Of a stretch of DNA of 64,000 bases, positions 8,613 to 17,731 are shown in pieces. The notes under the pieces were generated by a model. The model worked only from the letters and a program-made list of their open reading frames with translations, searched no databases and had not been told where the DNA came from. A program made the translations under genes and the position numbers. The DNA is from CAZRHR01 sp964578885 (GTDB lineage: Bacteria; Bacteroidota; Bacteroidia; CAIKAF01): contig CAZOEO010000016.1 in assembly GCA_964578885.1 (NCBI GenBank), positions 1 to 64,000 on the forward strand, given 5' to 3'. The first letter of the stretch is position 1; the number at the start of each line of letters is the position of its first letter.

Positions 8613-9072
8613 AATCCCAAAACCGTTTCGGAGCGCAAGTTATATATTTCTATTCGTGTTTCCTTCTCTTATTTGTTGGTTAATCTTTCATCCTTTTTTG
8701 CCTGAATCCTCCTAAGAAAGGCCATCATTTCTTACCTTCTCACTCTCTGGAATGACAATAGCTTTCTAATAATCAATATGGTATGAAAACATACAATTCG
8801 TTTTACTCGTTTTATTTTTAACGCTTGCGTGCCATTACTGTTCTTTTTCTAGGGCACCTGCCGCGTCTTCCGATACGTCAACATTCCGTTTGGCGGCACC
8901 GGGTGCTTCATGACAAGTCCTCCACGGGCGGCCATCTTTTTCTTTTACTACCCTTATTTTTACCCGTGTCCGGGCTTTCTATTTCGCCCCCTGGTGCGGG
9001 CCACAAGTGAACCGCTCGTCCCCTGCATCTTACTTTTTCCCGAAAAGCAGTGTTACCTTTTTCCCAATAACA
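8613..9072. other. 460-bp intergenic region with GC-rich structured island
   Basis: 8613-8820 is AT-rich and holds a 14-bp palindrome (8781-8794) and a plus-strand -7-like box TATTTTTA (8813-8820). 8850-9030 is unusually GC-rich for a non-coding stretch here. It can form a strong hairpin: GCACC (8854-8858) with GGTGC (8902-8906) and TGCCGC (8859-8864) with GCGGCA (8893-8898). CACGGG/CCCGTG gives a second stem further on. No convincing protein is encoded. A weak AGTGTTA/TAACACT hairpin (9049-9074) may end the MORN gene transcript. Candidate non-coding RNA or decayed gene. Confidence 0.45.
8781..8794. promoter_or_regulatory. Perfect palindrome GTATGAAAACATAC (candidate MarR operator)
   Basis: The two arms GTATG and CATAC are exact reverse complements around AAAA. 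The identical 14-mer lies in the promoter of the marR-fad operon at 21838-21851. Here it lies 19 bp upstream of a plus-strand box at 8813 and 168 bp upstream of the phosphorylase gene on the minus strand. Binding is inference. Confidence 0.4.
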
Positions 9073-11427
9073 CTATTTCCCCCGCCTGGGATCTTCACGT
9101 CCTATTTCAATCCCTTTTTTATAGTAAATGCGCATCAAAAGCTGATTGTCGGAGGTGAGAAAAGTCCAGGTACCATGCTTTTTTCCTTGCTGATATTTAC
9201 CGGTAATCCGCGGCACACCATTCGGATGATATTGGATGTACGCACCATGAAAAACGCCGTCCTTTTTGGTGTATTTTCCTCCCGGAACGCCGGTTGGCAT
9301 TCGAAAAATCCATGTTCCCACTTCTTTGTCCCGGGCATATTGCCCTTGCTGTTCGATGCTGCCATCGCGGTGAAACACTTTGGTGGGTCCATGCCGTAAT
9401 CCTTTTTGAAATACCACCATTTCTCTGGGATTTCCTAAATCATGATACCAAATCCATTGTCCCTCGCGCGATCCGTTTCTATATGTGCCTTTGTAGGTAG
9501 GGCGGCCGCCAAAGGCAAATCCCTCCCACGCACCATCCATCATGCCCATGGAAAAGCGGCCCCGATCTTTGGGTTTCCCGTTCGGATAATACGATATAAA
9601 TTCGCCATGTTCCTTTCCGTACAAGAAAGTTCCTGTATGCTCCACCTGCCCTTCTTCATAATAATAGGTCCAAAGTCCGGTTTTCTCATCGTTCTGAAAT
9701 TGTCCGGTTTTCCAGAGCGCGCCATTGTCGTAATGGTATTTCCATAAGCTATCTCGCTGTCCATCTTTATAATACCCTTCATAATGAAGCTGGCCGTTGC
9801 GATGATATTGCTTCCAAAGACCATGTTGCTGTCCGGCCTGAAAACTTCCGGTCATGTCGGTTTTGCCGTCTGCATGGTACCATTCCCATTGGCCTGTTTT
9901 GGTTCCCCGGTCGAAATGAGAGATACTTTGAAGGGTTCCAGACGCGTACCAGCTTTTCCATTCGCCATGCATCGAATCGGCAAGGAAACTTCCCTGATCT
10001 CGCTTTTGTCCGGAATCAAAATAAGAGGTCCACAGCCCTTGTCGTTTTCCCCGTTCGTACTTTCCGACTTCCATTCGTTTTCCATTTGGATGGAAGAAAA
10101 ACGAGGAATCACCCTCGTAAGAAATGAGTGCCTGAGCCTGGCGATTCGGGTAAAATTGCCGCCAGAAACCTACCTTTTCCCCGTGACGATATGTGCCCAC
10201 TTGTGCGGTATCGCCGGTATGATAAAACGTCATCCAAAGTCCATGTGGTTTTCCTTCATGATAAGCTCGAATATGTTCTTTTTCGCCGGCCGGGGTGAAA
10301 CTCTGGTAACTGCCATGCGGCTGTCCCATTTGATAATGCGCCTGTTCATGAATTTGTCCATTTTCATACCAAAACGTCCAGGCCCCATGTTTCAGATTTT
10401 GCACTAAGCCACCCTCGGACTCTTTGGCACCGTCGAAGTACCAAGTGGTTACCCGACCGGAATCGGCCTGCCATTCTTTCTTTTTATTGCCGTTTTCCCA
10501 ATACCATTCCCAAAGTCCGGTGGGCAAATCCGGGTTTTCATAAGAAGTCAAAGAATCCGGCGTACCATTTTCAAACCAGGCATTACAGGTTCCTGTTGGC
10601 CGTCCTTTGATAAAGGTGGTGGTACTTTTTTTCTTTCCATTTGGCCACTGTTCCTGCCATTTGCCGTCGGGTTGCTGATGGGTGTACTGCCCTTTTTTCG
10701 ACCATTTTCCATTGCCATGATACCAAGTCCATTTTCCCGCGGGCTGCGTAAGGGTTCCTTCGCCTTCCATGGCCAATTTTCCATCGCGATACCAAGCCCG
10801 GATTTTTTGCGCGGCATGATCAGTTTCCATTCGTTTTTCGCCGGTATCGTAAAAATAAAGGAAGAGACCTTTGGGTTTACCGTCGGCATATGTTCCTGTA
10901 AATGTGACAGCCCCGGAGGGCGCCCATTCTTTCCAGGTTTTTACGGGTTTGCCCGCATGGAATATTTGTACCGACGCCTTTTTCCCGTTGGGATACCAAC
11001 TTTCCCATTTGCCATGCGGCTGACCGTTCCACCACGACTTTCGACTTTTGAGCACGCCCGATTTATAATAAGTTTCCCAACTGGCGCGCTTTTTAGCCTC
11101 GGCAGCCGTTCCTTTGGCCTGAATAGAACCAGACGCATCGTATTGGACCGACTGGCCGCTATCGAAAGAAATTTCTCCTGAAACCTGGCCCGTTTCAAAA
11201 TATGTAATCCATGTGCCTACTTTTTTACCGGCATTATACTTTCCTTCTGCAGCCAACCTGCCAGATGCATGAAACTCTTGCCAGGTTCCTTCCTTTTGGC
11301 CGTTGACCCAGGCGCCTTTGGCCGCAATTTTTCCATTAGCGTCAAAAATTAATGTATCTGTGCTTTGGCTATTTAGTATTAAAAAAAAGAAAATAAAGGA
11401 AAATGCCAGATAAAATCGCCCTTTCAT
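9073..11427 (-). CDS. Secreted giant MORN_2-repeat (YwqK-like) protein
   Basis: 784 aa made almost wholly of about 30 tandem MORN_2 units of 22-24 residues with the pattern GxWxxYxxNGxxxxxGxYxxGxxxG (for example HGLWKQYHRNGQLHYEGYYK, and the KDGQRDSLWKYHYDNGAL stretch). An N-terminal signal peptide (MKGRFYLAFSFIFFFLILNSQ) places it outside the cytoplasm. MORN_2 repeats form extended beta-hairpin ribbons; the family is often labelled an antitoxin (YwqK) but no toxin partner is visible, so that label is not supported. The single tract is long for the family. No T9SS sorting domain at the C-terminus. Divergent from yqgE with only 57 bp between. Function unknown, probably structural or binding. 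Confidence 0.88.
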   Translation of the reverse strand: MKGRFYLAFSFIFFFLILNSQSTDTLIFDANGKIAAKGAWVNGQKEGTWQEFHASGRLAAEGKYNAGKKVGTWITYFETGQVSGEISFDSGQSVQYDASGSIQAKGTAAEAKKRASWETYYKSGVLKSRKSWWNGQPHGKWESWYPNGKKASVQIFHAGKPVKTWKEWAPSGAVTFTGTYADGKPKGLFLYFYDTGEKRMETDHAAQKIRAWYRDGKLAMEGEGTLTQPAGKWTWYHGNGKWSKKGQYTHQQPDGKWQEQWPNGKKKSTTTFIKGRPTGTCNAWFENGTPDSLTSYENPDLPTGLWEWYWENGNKKKEWQADSGRVTTWYFDGAKESEGGLVQNLKHGAWTFWYENGQIHEQAHYQMGQPHGSYQSFTPAGEKEHIRAYHEGKPHGLWMTFYHTGDTAQVGTYRHGEKVGFWRQFYPNRQAQALISYEGDSSFFFHPNGKRMEVGKYERGKRQGLWTSYFDSGQKRDQGSFLADSMHGEWKSWYASGTLQSISHFDRGTKTGQWEWYHADGKTDMTGSFQAGQQHGLWKQYHRNGQLHYEGYYKDGQRDSLWKYHYDNGALWKTGQFQNDEKTGLWTYYYEEGQVEHTGTFLYGKEHGEFISYYPNGKPKDRGRFSMGMMDGAWEGFAFGGRPTYKGTYRNGSREGQWIWYHDLGNPREMVVFQKGLRHGPTKVFHRDGSIEQQGQYARDKEVGTWIFRMPTGVPGGKYTKKDGVFHGAYIQYHPNGVPRITGKYQQGKKHGTWTFLTSDNQLLMRIYYKKGIEIGREDPRRGK

Positions 11428-11440
11428 GCCTGTACTGTAT

Positions 11441-11448
11441 TAAATTTG
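11441..11448 (+). promoter_or_regulatory. -7 promoter box of yqgE
   Basis: TAAATTTG, 36 nt upstream of the GTG at 11485, in the 57-bp divergent spacer shared with the MORN gene. Confidence 0.4.
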
Positions 11449-11484
11449 TAGTACCTAAGTTAACCTTGCAAAGGTAATTCTATT

Positions 11485-12051
11485 GTGTTGCATGATATCA
11501 CCCTGTTGAAATCAGGTATATATTTATATGCGGATCCCTTTTTGGATGAATCTCCATTTCGCAGGTCCGTGATTTTTTTGGCTATGCATAACCACACAGG
11601 TAGTGTGGGTTTTATGCTCCAGAAGCAAATGGCCTTTGAACTAAATCAACTCATCAAAGAGCCTATAAACAGTTATTTTCCAGTGTATTATGGTGGCCCG
11701 GTAAATACCGATTCATTATTTTACATTCATGGCCTGGGGGATCAAATTCCGGGTGGGCAAAAGATTGTGGACGACCTTCGGTTGGGTGGTGATTTCAATA
11801 GTTTGTTGGCGGCCATGGAAAGTGGCCATTTGACCCAGCAAAACATCAAATTTTTTGTGGGCTATACAGGTTGGAGTGCCGGACAGCTGGAAGGCGAAAT
11901 GGAAGAAAAGTCCTGGATAATAGCGGAAGAAAGCCCATCCGTGTTGTGGCAACAGCAGAAGTATGCCCAGATGTGGATGGATAAAATGAAAAGCCTAGGC
12001 CCCCCCTACTCCATTTGGGGTGGATATTCGGCTGTGCCGTCGTTTAATTGA
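11485..12051 (+). CDS. YqgE/AlgH family protein
   Basis: 188 aa, typical length. DUF179/UPF0301 protein of unknown biochemical role. The family N-terminus is clear: LLKSGIYLYADPFLDESPF, then RSVIFLAMHNHTGSVGFMLQ, YYGGPVNTDSLFYIH, and the C-terminal FFVGYTGWSAGQLEGEM. The start is GTG at 11485 (a TTG follows at once); no ATG precedes the conserved region. Convergent with the T9SS protein gene, 5 bp between stops. Confidence 0.93.
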   Translation: MLHDITLLKSGIYLYADPFLDESPFRRSVIFLAMHNHTGSVGFMLQKQMAFELNQLIKEPINSYFPVYYGGPVNTDSLFYIHGLGDQIPGGQKIVDDLRLGGDFNSLLAAMESGHLTQQNIKFFVGYTGWSAGQLEGEMEEKSWIIAEESPSVLWQQQKYAQMWMDKMKSLGPPYSIWGGYSAVPSFN

Positions 12052-12056
12052 TGAAC

Positions 12057-13514
12057 CTAGGGCGCATAAATCAAACGACTGGTTTTTAACGTTTGGTTTT
12101 CCACAAACTGAATAAAATATAACCCGGATGCCAAACCTCTAAAATCAATAAGCATATCCTCAGTTCCCAATGAATGAAAATCGGGTTGAACGGTTTGTCC
12201 CTGGGCATTAAATACTTTCCAGTTTGAACCCTGAGAAAATGATGAAATACGAACAAAATCTGCGGTTGGATTTGGGTAGAATTGAATGCCTGAGGATTGG
12301 GGTTCTTCACATGTTCCTGAAATCAATGGGAATGAGGTCACAGCCCCGTCAATGTCGATTTGGTCCAACCGAAAATATTTTTGTCTATTTCCCTGAAATG
12401 GAACGGAATGTGAATAATGAGTGATTTGATTATGAATCCCCTGTCCTTTTCCCTGAAACTCCGCTAATACATGCCATTCTTGTAAATCAACAGATTCATT
12501 CAGTGTAAATTTTGGGTGGTTTATTTCCGCAGCGGTAGCCCAGGATAAATGCCAGGCCAGGTTTCTGCAATCTACATCAATATAAATAAGATCCACAGGT
12601 AAGGGGAAATCCTCCGTACCAATGGCAAAAGGTGAAAATGATTGGGTATAATTAGCATAAGTAAAAGTTCTAAACCACGCATTTCTCCAAAAAACAGAGT
12701 CGAGAACCCCTCCATTATATTGATCCCAATTTGGTGACAGGCTATTCCAATGAAACAATCGAAGTTGGGTAAATGGCTGTCCGGCATAACGAACCTCTTG
12801 CGGGCTTTGCCATGCAAAATGGAGATGAATACCCTGACCAGTATTGGGCCATTTTTTAGAAATATCCCAGGTTTGGGCGCACCTAGGCTTACTAACTCTT
12901 AACCCGGTGGTTCCTGAAATATAAACCTCCTCCCAAACACGAACTCCAAACGTGTCGGTTTGGCCTGTTTTGTTCGAAATGCGAACCGGATTGTAGGTAG
13001 ATGAGCCTACAGGAAACCAAAGGGCGCTATCTACTTTCACCTCCATTAGTAGCGTCCCTGTTAAGGGGGCAGATGCAGGTTGGTTAGCAGCTGGTGCAGG
13101 ATTGAAGGTCTGAACGTAATTCAGTGGGTCGGCCCGAAAAATGTTATGTTTAATGGTAAGATGATGGTTGCCTAAAACAACTTTTTTGTCTCCTCCGTTA
13201 AAATTGAGGGCTGCAATGGTTCTAGACTGATCTAAAACGGGGTAGTAGCCATTAAAATTAGGTTCAATGACCACCGTATCATTGGGGCCGGGAATAACAG
13301 CACTTGGATACCAATTGGCAGCTGTATTCCAGTCAGTTTCGGCGCCTAATGCTTGTCCACCTCTCCAAATTATTCCCCCGCTCAACACAATTGAATCCAA
13401 CATTTCGCGTGCTTCACCACGACCACTCCCTCCTGTATATTGGCCTGAAACCATTGGACATGAGATTACCAGTGTAAAGATCCAGGCGAATCGTTTGCAA
13501 ACTTTCATTTTCAT
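12057..13514 (-). CDS. Secreted protein with T9SS type A sorting domain
   Basis: 485 aa. A signal peptide (about 1-24, ends MVSGQ) is followed by WRGGQ...TDWNTAANWYPSAVIPGPNDTVVI, a block common at the start of Bacteroidota T9SS cargo, a beta-rich body, and a C-terminal sorting domain of about 75 aa (FYPNPTADFVRIS to SGLYFIQFVENQTL). The T9SS cleaves this domain and attaches or releases the protein at the cell surface. No catalytic domain recognised. It begins 26 bp after the broken FGE-like gene, and the two may be one transcription unit. Confidence 0.85.
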   Translation of the reverse strand: MKMKVCKRFAWIFTLVISCPMVSGQYTGGSGRGEAREMLDSIVLSGGIIWRGGQALGAETDWNTAANWYPSAVIPGPNDTVVIEPNFNGYYPVLDQSRTIAALNFNGGDKKVVLGNHHLTIKHNIFRADPLNYVQTFNPAPAANQPASAPLTGTLLMEVKVDSALWFPVGSSTYNPVRISNKTGQTDTFGVRVWEEVYISGTTGLRVSKPRCAQTWDISKKWPNTGQGIHLHFAWQSPQEVRYAGQPFTQLRLFHWNSLSPNWDQYNGGVLDSVFWRNAWFRTFTYANYTQSFSPFAIGTEDFPLPVDLIYIDVDCRNLAWHLSWATAAEINHPKFTLNESVDLQEWHVLAEFQGKGQGIHNQITHYSHSVPFQGNRQKYFRLDQIDIDGAVTSFPLISGTCEEPQSSGIQFYPNPTADFVRISSFSQGSNWKVFNAQGQTVQPDFHSLGTEDMLIDFRGLASGLYFIQFVENQTLKTSRLIYAP

Positions 13515-13540
13515 ATGTAGCAGTTGGTTGATTGAATAAT

Positions 13541-15317
13541 TTAAGGCTGGGTTCTTACCCCTCTTCCCCCATGTATTGGCGGACTTCTTGGACTGGAAGT
13601 TCCTGCACTGAGACGATCAGATACCCGCATAGAAGAAGTAACGTTATCTATCCAAGCCCCGCCTCGAAAGCCACATCCTGTAGAGTTAAGCACTTCACCA
13701 TTGCTTAATCCAGGCCAAGCCGTAGTATTTGCGGCACCATTTAAACTTAGATTACCATCCCCGTGATTTCCTGTATATGACCTACCTGTCGCATCGGCTA
13801 GTGTAACTGCTCGCTCCCATTGTCCGCCACTTAAATCCATGATACCATAATAAGATGCACCTGACTTTTCACGTGAAGAGGTGGCGCTGGCAAAATTACC
13901 GGAGCGAATGGGACCATTTATGGCAAGTTGATTCTGAATATGTGCATTCGCATTGGCATGAGATTCTGCAGAGGTAGAAATGGCATTTAGGCCTGTAACA
14001 GCTTCAACGACAGTAGTACCCCATGCAAATTCATCACTCACTGGAAGTTGGTTTCCTCGGCAGGCTTTTTCAAATTCCAGTTCTGTCATGGGCCGTAGGG
14101 CTGCCCAATCCAAAAAGGCGGCCAAATCAGTATAATTCAAAAAACCCATAGATACCCATTCGCCATCGTCAGATTGATTCACTTGATTGTATGGGGCTGA
14201 AGACGGAGTTAAATCACAAGCAAAAACACGTGGCGCTGGTCCTCCTAAATCTTGAACTAAACGAACGCCTATTCTATTCAGGGGAGTGGTGGAGTTATTT
14301 ACGTCTCCGAGCCAGGCGGTTCCACTCCATGGTTCACCACCCAGAAATACCCCAACGGTTCCATTATGCAGAATTCTTGCAGATTGCTGCCTGCGCGTAA
14401 GACTATTTAAAAAGTCTCGGTATTGGCCTTGAGACAACTCATATTTCATGCAATAGAATCCCTGGAATCCATTAGGCCAAGAAGCAGAACCCGGCGCAGT
14501 AACACCTGTAGGATATCCGCCCGCCTGCCCACCTAAACTTCCTGTCCCGGTCGGTATGGTCGTAGCCGTGGCTGTGGATATTGTTGTAGAGGTAAAAGCA
14601 CTCGTTCCACCACCACCACCAACATTAAATGCATTGGTAGGCACGTAGACCATTTCGATACCAAATACTTGAACATCTATGGGCTCATGATCTCTAACAC
14701 CATCTAATCCATATAGCCAACGTAAAGCCAATTGATTAAATTGAATGTTTCCCGTCCCATCAGTAGACCTGTAAATAAAACAACCTTTCTGGTCTGCCGA
14801 AACCGTAATGCTCGCACCTGCGGGTAATTGATGGCCCGATGTGCTTATTGTAGCATGTTCCCAAACACCAAATGCATGTAGTTTGGCTTGTGACAATGCC
14901 ACTGTTGGAGTTTCACTCAGCGTAAATTGTGTACTATTTTATATAAGCCTGGTTGGTGATTTGTCCTGAACCGCCTACAATAGTTATACCCATTCCCTGA
15001 CGCAGCCCAACGGTTGATGGAACGGTAACCACCGCACCACTGCTAGAGGCATTCCACACGGTGGTTTGCGGACCACCCACCCTATACTTTATGAATACCC
15101 ATGCTGCATCCCAATTTGCAGGTCATGAAGAAGTACGCCAGGAATAATCCCATGCTAAATTGAACCTAACAGACACAAAATTAGCCGCAGAATTTAGCCC
15201 GGCACTTACATTTTGATTAACCAGACTAATCTGAGAAACACGAATATCACTCGCAAACACATAGGAATGACACCCCGACCCCGCCAGGAGTAGGCAAGAC
15301 AAGAATATATTTTTCAT
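13541..15317 (-). pseudogene. SUMF1/formylglycine-generating-enzyme-like secreted protein, broken by a stop and a frameshift
   Basis: The intact ancestor would encode about 591 codons: a lipoprotein-like signal (MKNIFLSCLLLAGSGCHSYV), a beta region with SVRFNLAWDYSWRTS, and a C-terminal SUMF1-type domain (FYCMKYELSQGQYRDFLNSL, LRPMTELEFEKACRG, LSGGQWERAV, GFRGGAWIDN). Lesion 1 is an in-frame TGA at 15123-15125; reading through it continues as PANWDAAWVFIKYRVGG, the usual continuation in relatives. Lesion 2 is an extra A in the A-run near 14937-14940; removing one A joins that frame to STQFTLSETPTVALSQAK and the rest. The remaining ORFs are 64 and 453 codons (GTG at 14902). Many relatives are non-catalytic surface proteins. 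Sequencing error cannot be excluded for the homopolymer, but the TGA is not in one. Confidence 0.8.
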
Positions 15318-15929
15318 TTTGATGGTTTTGGATGCTCGGAAACTCCCTTAATTCACTAAAACCTTCCCTCAATTCGAAGAAATAGAGATAAAGGAAAATA
15401 ACTTATCGTTAGGATTTGGATGGATTGGATAAAGCATATGGTTATTTTTAAATCTAACAACCAATTTCTGAGACAAATTTACAACCAATAAAACCATGTG
15501 AACATAAATTGCATTTACTTTTTATTCTATTTGAATGATTTTTAATCTATTTGTAAGCTATATTTTTACTATTGATATATTTACAGAAGGTAAGAATGAA
15601 ACAAAAAAATAAATTTTAAAATCCAAAAACGACATGTAATCAGTGAATAAAAGAGTTATAATGAAAAAAAAGTTCAAAAATCAAGACTTACCAAAAATGA
15701 ATATGTAAGTATAATGACATAAAATGAAAATAAAAGACAAAAGTACTTCTCACAGGTACATAAAATTGTCTTTCATTTCATCAACTCATTTTGAAAAACA
15801 TTGAAGGTTGTTTAAATCAAAGTTAAAATCTCGATGGCGTTACGCTACCCACAACGCGCAGCTTTCGACTACGTCAAAAAAAAAGTCCCCTGAATTTTCT
15901 CCCGGGGACTTTCTCCTATCCATTTACAC
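15318..15929. other. 612-bp AT-rich intergenic region
   Basis: Very AT-rich throughout, no credible ORF on either strand. It separates the start of the broken FGE-like gene from the end of the fad operon. The only clear signal is the fad terminator at 15875-15912. Confidence 0.6.
15875..15912 (-). terminator. Terminator of the marR-fadNAE operon
   Basis: Minus strand: stem AAAGTCCCC (15904-15912) with GGGGACTTT (15882-15890), then a run of about 10 T. It lies 18 bp after the fadE stop. Confidence 0.85.
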
Positions 15930-17723
15930 TTACAAAAAATACCTGTTTTCTTCGATGAGTTTCTGAGCAATGGCCTGTCGAGCCATCTTCGTATTTATAG
16001 GATCAAGTTTGGTAAACCGCTTTAGTCCCATCATCATCATCCGTAGTTCATCTCCTTCCGCAAAGGCTTGCAGGGCATTTTTTCCGGAAATCCAAAGTCG
16101 ATCTGCCGTATCATTCAGTAAAACCTGAAGAATCTGTTGTTGAATCGCGCTGGCCGCCTCGCCCCTGGCATGAAAGGTTTTCTCAACACGGAGCAAAGTA
16201 CTTTCTGCCACGTAGGTTTGAATGGCCATATCAGCAATATCCATGAGAATTTCCTGCTCCTTGCCCAACTGCATCATGAGTTTTTGAACAGCTGCACCCG
16301 CCACCATCAAGATGGCTTTCTTGAATTTTGCAATGGCCTGATGTTCCCGCTCAAAAGGGGCATAACTATCCGGAACATTAAAATCGGGAATGGCCATCAA
16401 TTCTGAAGCTACAGCCGTGGCAGGTCCCATTAAATCCAATTCACCTTTCATGGCCCGTTTCAAAATCATATCCACGGTGAGCATGCGGTTAATCTCGTTG
16501 GTTCCTTCGAAAATACGGTTGATGCGGCTATCCCTGTATGCACGATCCATGGGCGCTTCAGCGGAATAGCCCATTCCACCGTAGATTTGAACACCTTCAT
16601 CGACCACATAATCCAAGGTCTCCGAACCATGTACTTTGAGCATTGCACATTCGATGGCAAATTGCTCCACACCTTTCAACTCGGCCTGCTGGGCATCCAT
16701 ACCGGACGCTTTGAAGCTATCGATGGCGTCTTCAATATTTTGTCCTGCACGATACGCAGCCGATTCACTCGCGTAAGTACGAATTACCTGTTCGGCCAAT
16801 TTATGCCGAATGGCGCCATACTTGCTGATGGAACGACCAAATTGCTGCCGTTCATTGGCGTATTGCACCGATTTGGTAATGGTCATTTTGCTGGCACCGA
16901 TGGCTGCGGCCGCCAATTTAATCCGCCCGATGTTTAGAATATTGACGGCAATTTTGAACCCATTTCCCCGGGTACTGAGCATGTTTTCCACAGGAACGGG
17001 CGTTTCCTCAAAGAACACCTGTCTGGTGCTGCTTCCTTTGATGCCCATTTTCTTTTCTTCCGGATTCAGCCGAATGTTCCCGAAAGATTTTTCGACGATA
17101 AAGGCCGACAAGTTTTCGTCCTGATCGATTTTGGCAAAAACGATGAATACATCCGCGAAGCCGCCGTTGGTAATCCACATTTTTTGTCCAGAAATCAAAT
17201 AATGTGTTCCTGCATCATTCAAGACGGCTTTCGTTTTTCCGGAATTGGCATCTGAACCGGAGCCGGGTTCGGTAAGGCAATAGCTGGCCTTCCAGGCACC
17301 ACTGGCCAAAGAAGGAATATATTTCTGCTTCTGACTTTCATTTCCGTAGAGCAGAATGGGCAAGGTACCAATGCCGGTGTGAGCCGACAAGGCCACGGCA
17401 AAAGAATAACCTGCGCCAGTGACTTCGGCCACCTTCATGGCAGTATTGAAATTTTTCCCAAAACCTCCGTAGGCTTCGGGCACGGATACGCCTAAAAGTC
17501 CAAGTTCACCGGCTTTATCTAAAAGGGAAGGCATCAGTTCCGGATGAGCCATGCTGTCTATTTCTTCCAGCCGATTCCAGACCTCGGTTTCCAGAAAATC
17601 CTGACAAGTTTGAGCAATCATCTGTTGTTCCTCGTCGAAATCTTCAGGAGTAAACACCTGATCCCATGAGGTGTCGCGAATGAGCCACTCTCCTCCTTTT
17701 AATGTTTGCGAAGCTTTATTCAT
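15930..17723 (-). CDS. fadE: Acyl-CoA dehydrogenase (VLCAD-like, FadE)
   Basis: 597 aa. FAD-dependent first step of beta-oxidation, acyl-CoA to trans-2-enoyl-CoA. Core motifs: YCLTEPGSGSDANSGKTKA and MWITNGGFADVF (FAD and acyl-CoA contacts) and the catalytic Glu in RINRIFEGTNEINRML. About 200 extra C-terminal residues give the VLCAD/ACAD9-like form seen in Bacillus FadE. It starts 8 bp after fadA and is the last gene of the operon, followed by a strong terminator. Likely works in sequence with FadN and FadA. Confidence 0.93.
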   Translation of the reverse strand: MNKASQTLKGGEWLIRDTSWDQVFTPEDFDEEQQMIAQTCQDFLETEVWNRLEEIDSMAHPELMPSLLDKAGELGLLGVSVPEAYGGFGKNFNTAMKVAEVTGAGYSFAVALSAHTGIGTLPILLYGNESQKQKYIPSLASGAWKASYCLTEPGSGSDANSGKTKAVLNDAGTHYLISGQKMWITNGGFADVFIVFAKIDQDENLSAFIVEKSFGNIRLNPEEKKMGIKGSSTRQVFFEETPVPVENMLSTRGNGFKIAVNILNIGRIKLAAAAIGASKMTITKSVQYANERQQFGRSISKYGAIRHKLAEQVIRTYASESAAYRAGQNIEDAIDSFKASGMDAQQAELKGVEQFAIECAMLKVHGSETLDYVVDEGVQIYGGMGYSAEAPMDRAYRDSRINRIFEGTNEINRMLTVDMILKRAMKGELDLMGPATAVASELMAIPDFNVPDSYAPFEREHQAIAKFKKAILMVAGAAVQKLMMQLGKEQEILMDIADMAIQTYVAESTLLRVEKTFHARGEAASAIQQQILQVLLNDTADRLWISGKNALQAFAEGDELRMMMMGLKRFTKLDPINTKMARQAIAQKLIEENRYFL

Positions 17724-17731
17724 AAGATGAT

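Noticed and set aside
9784..10407. 207-codon open frame on the plus strand
   Set aside because: Antisense to the MORN_2 repeats; the repeat's periodic composition keeps the opposite strand open. No promoter and no recognisable protein.
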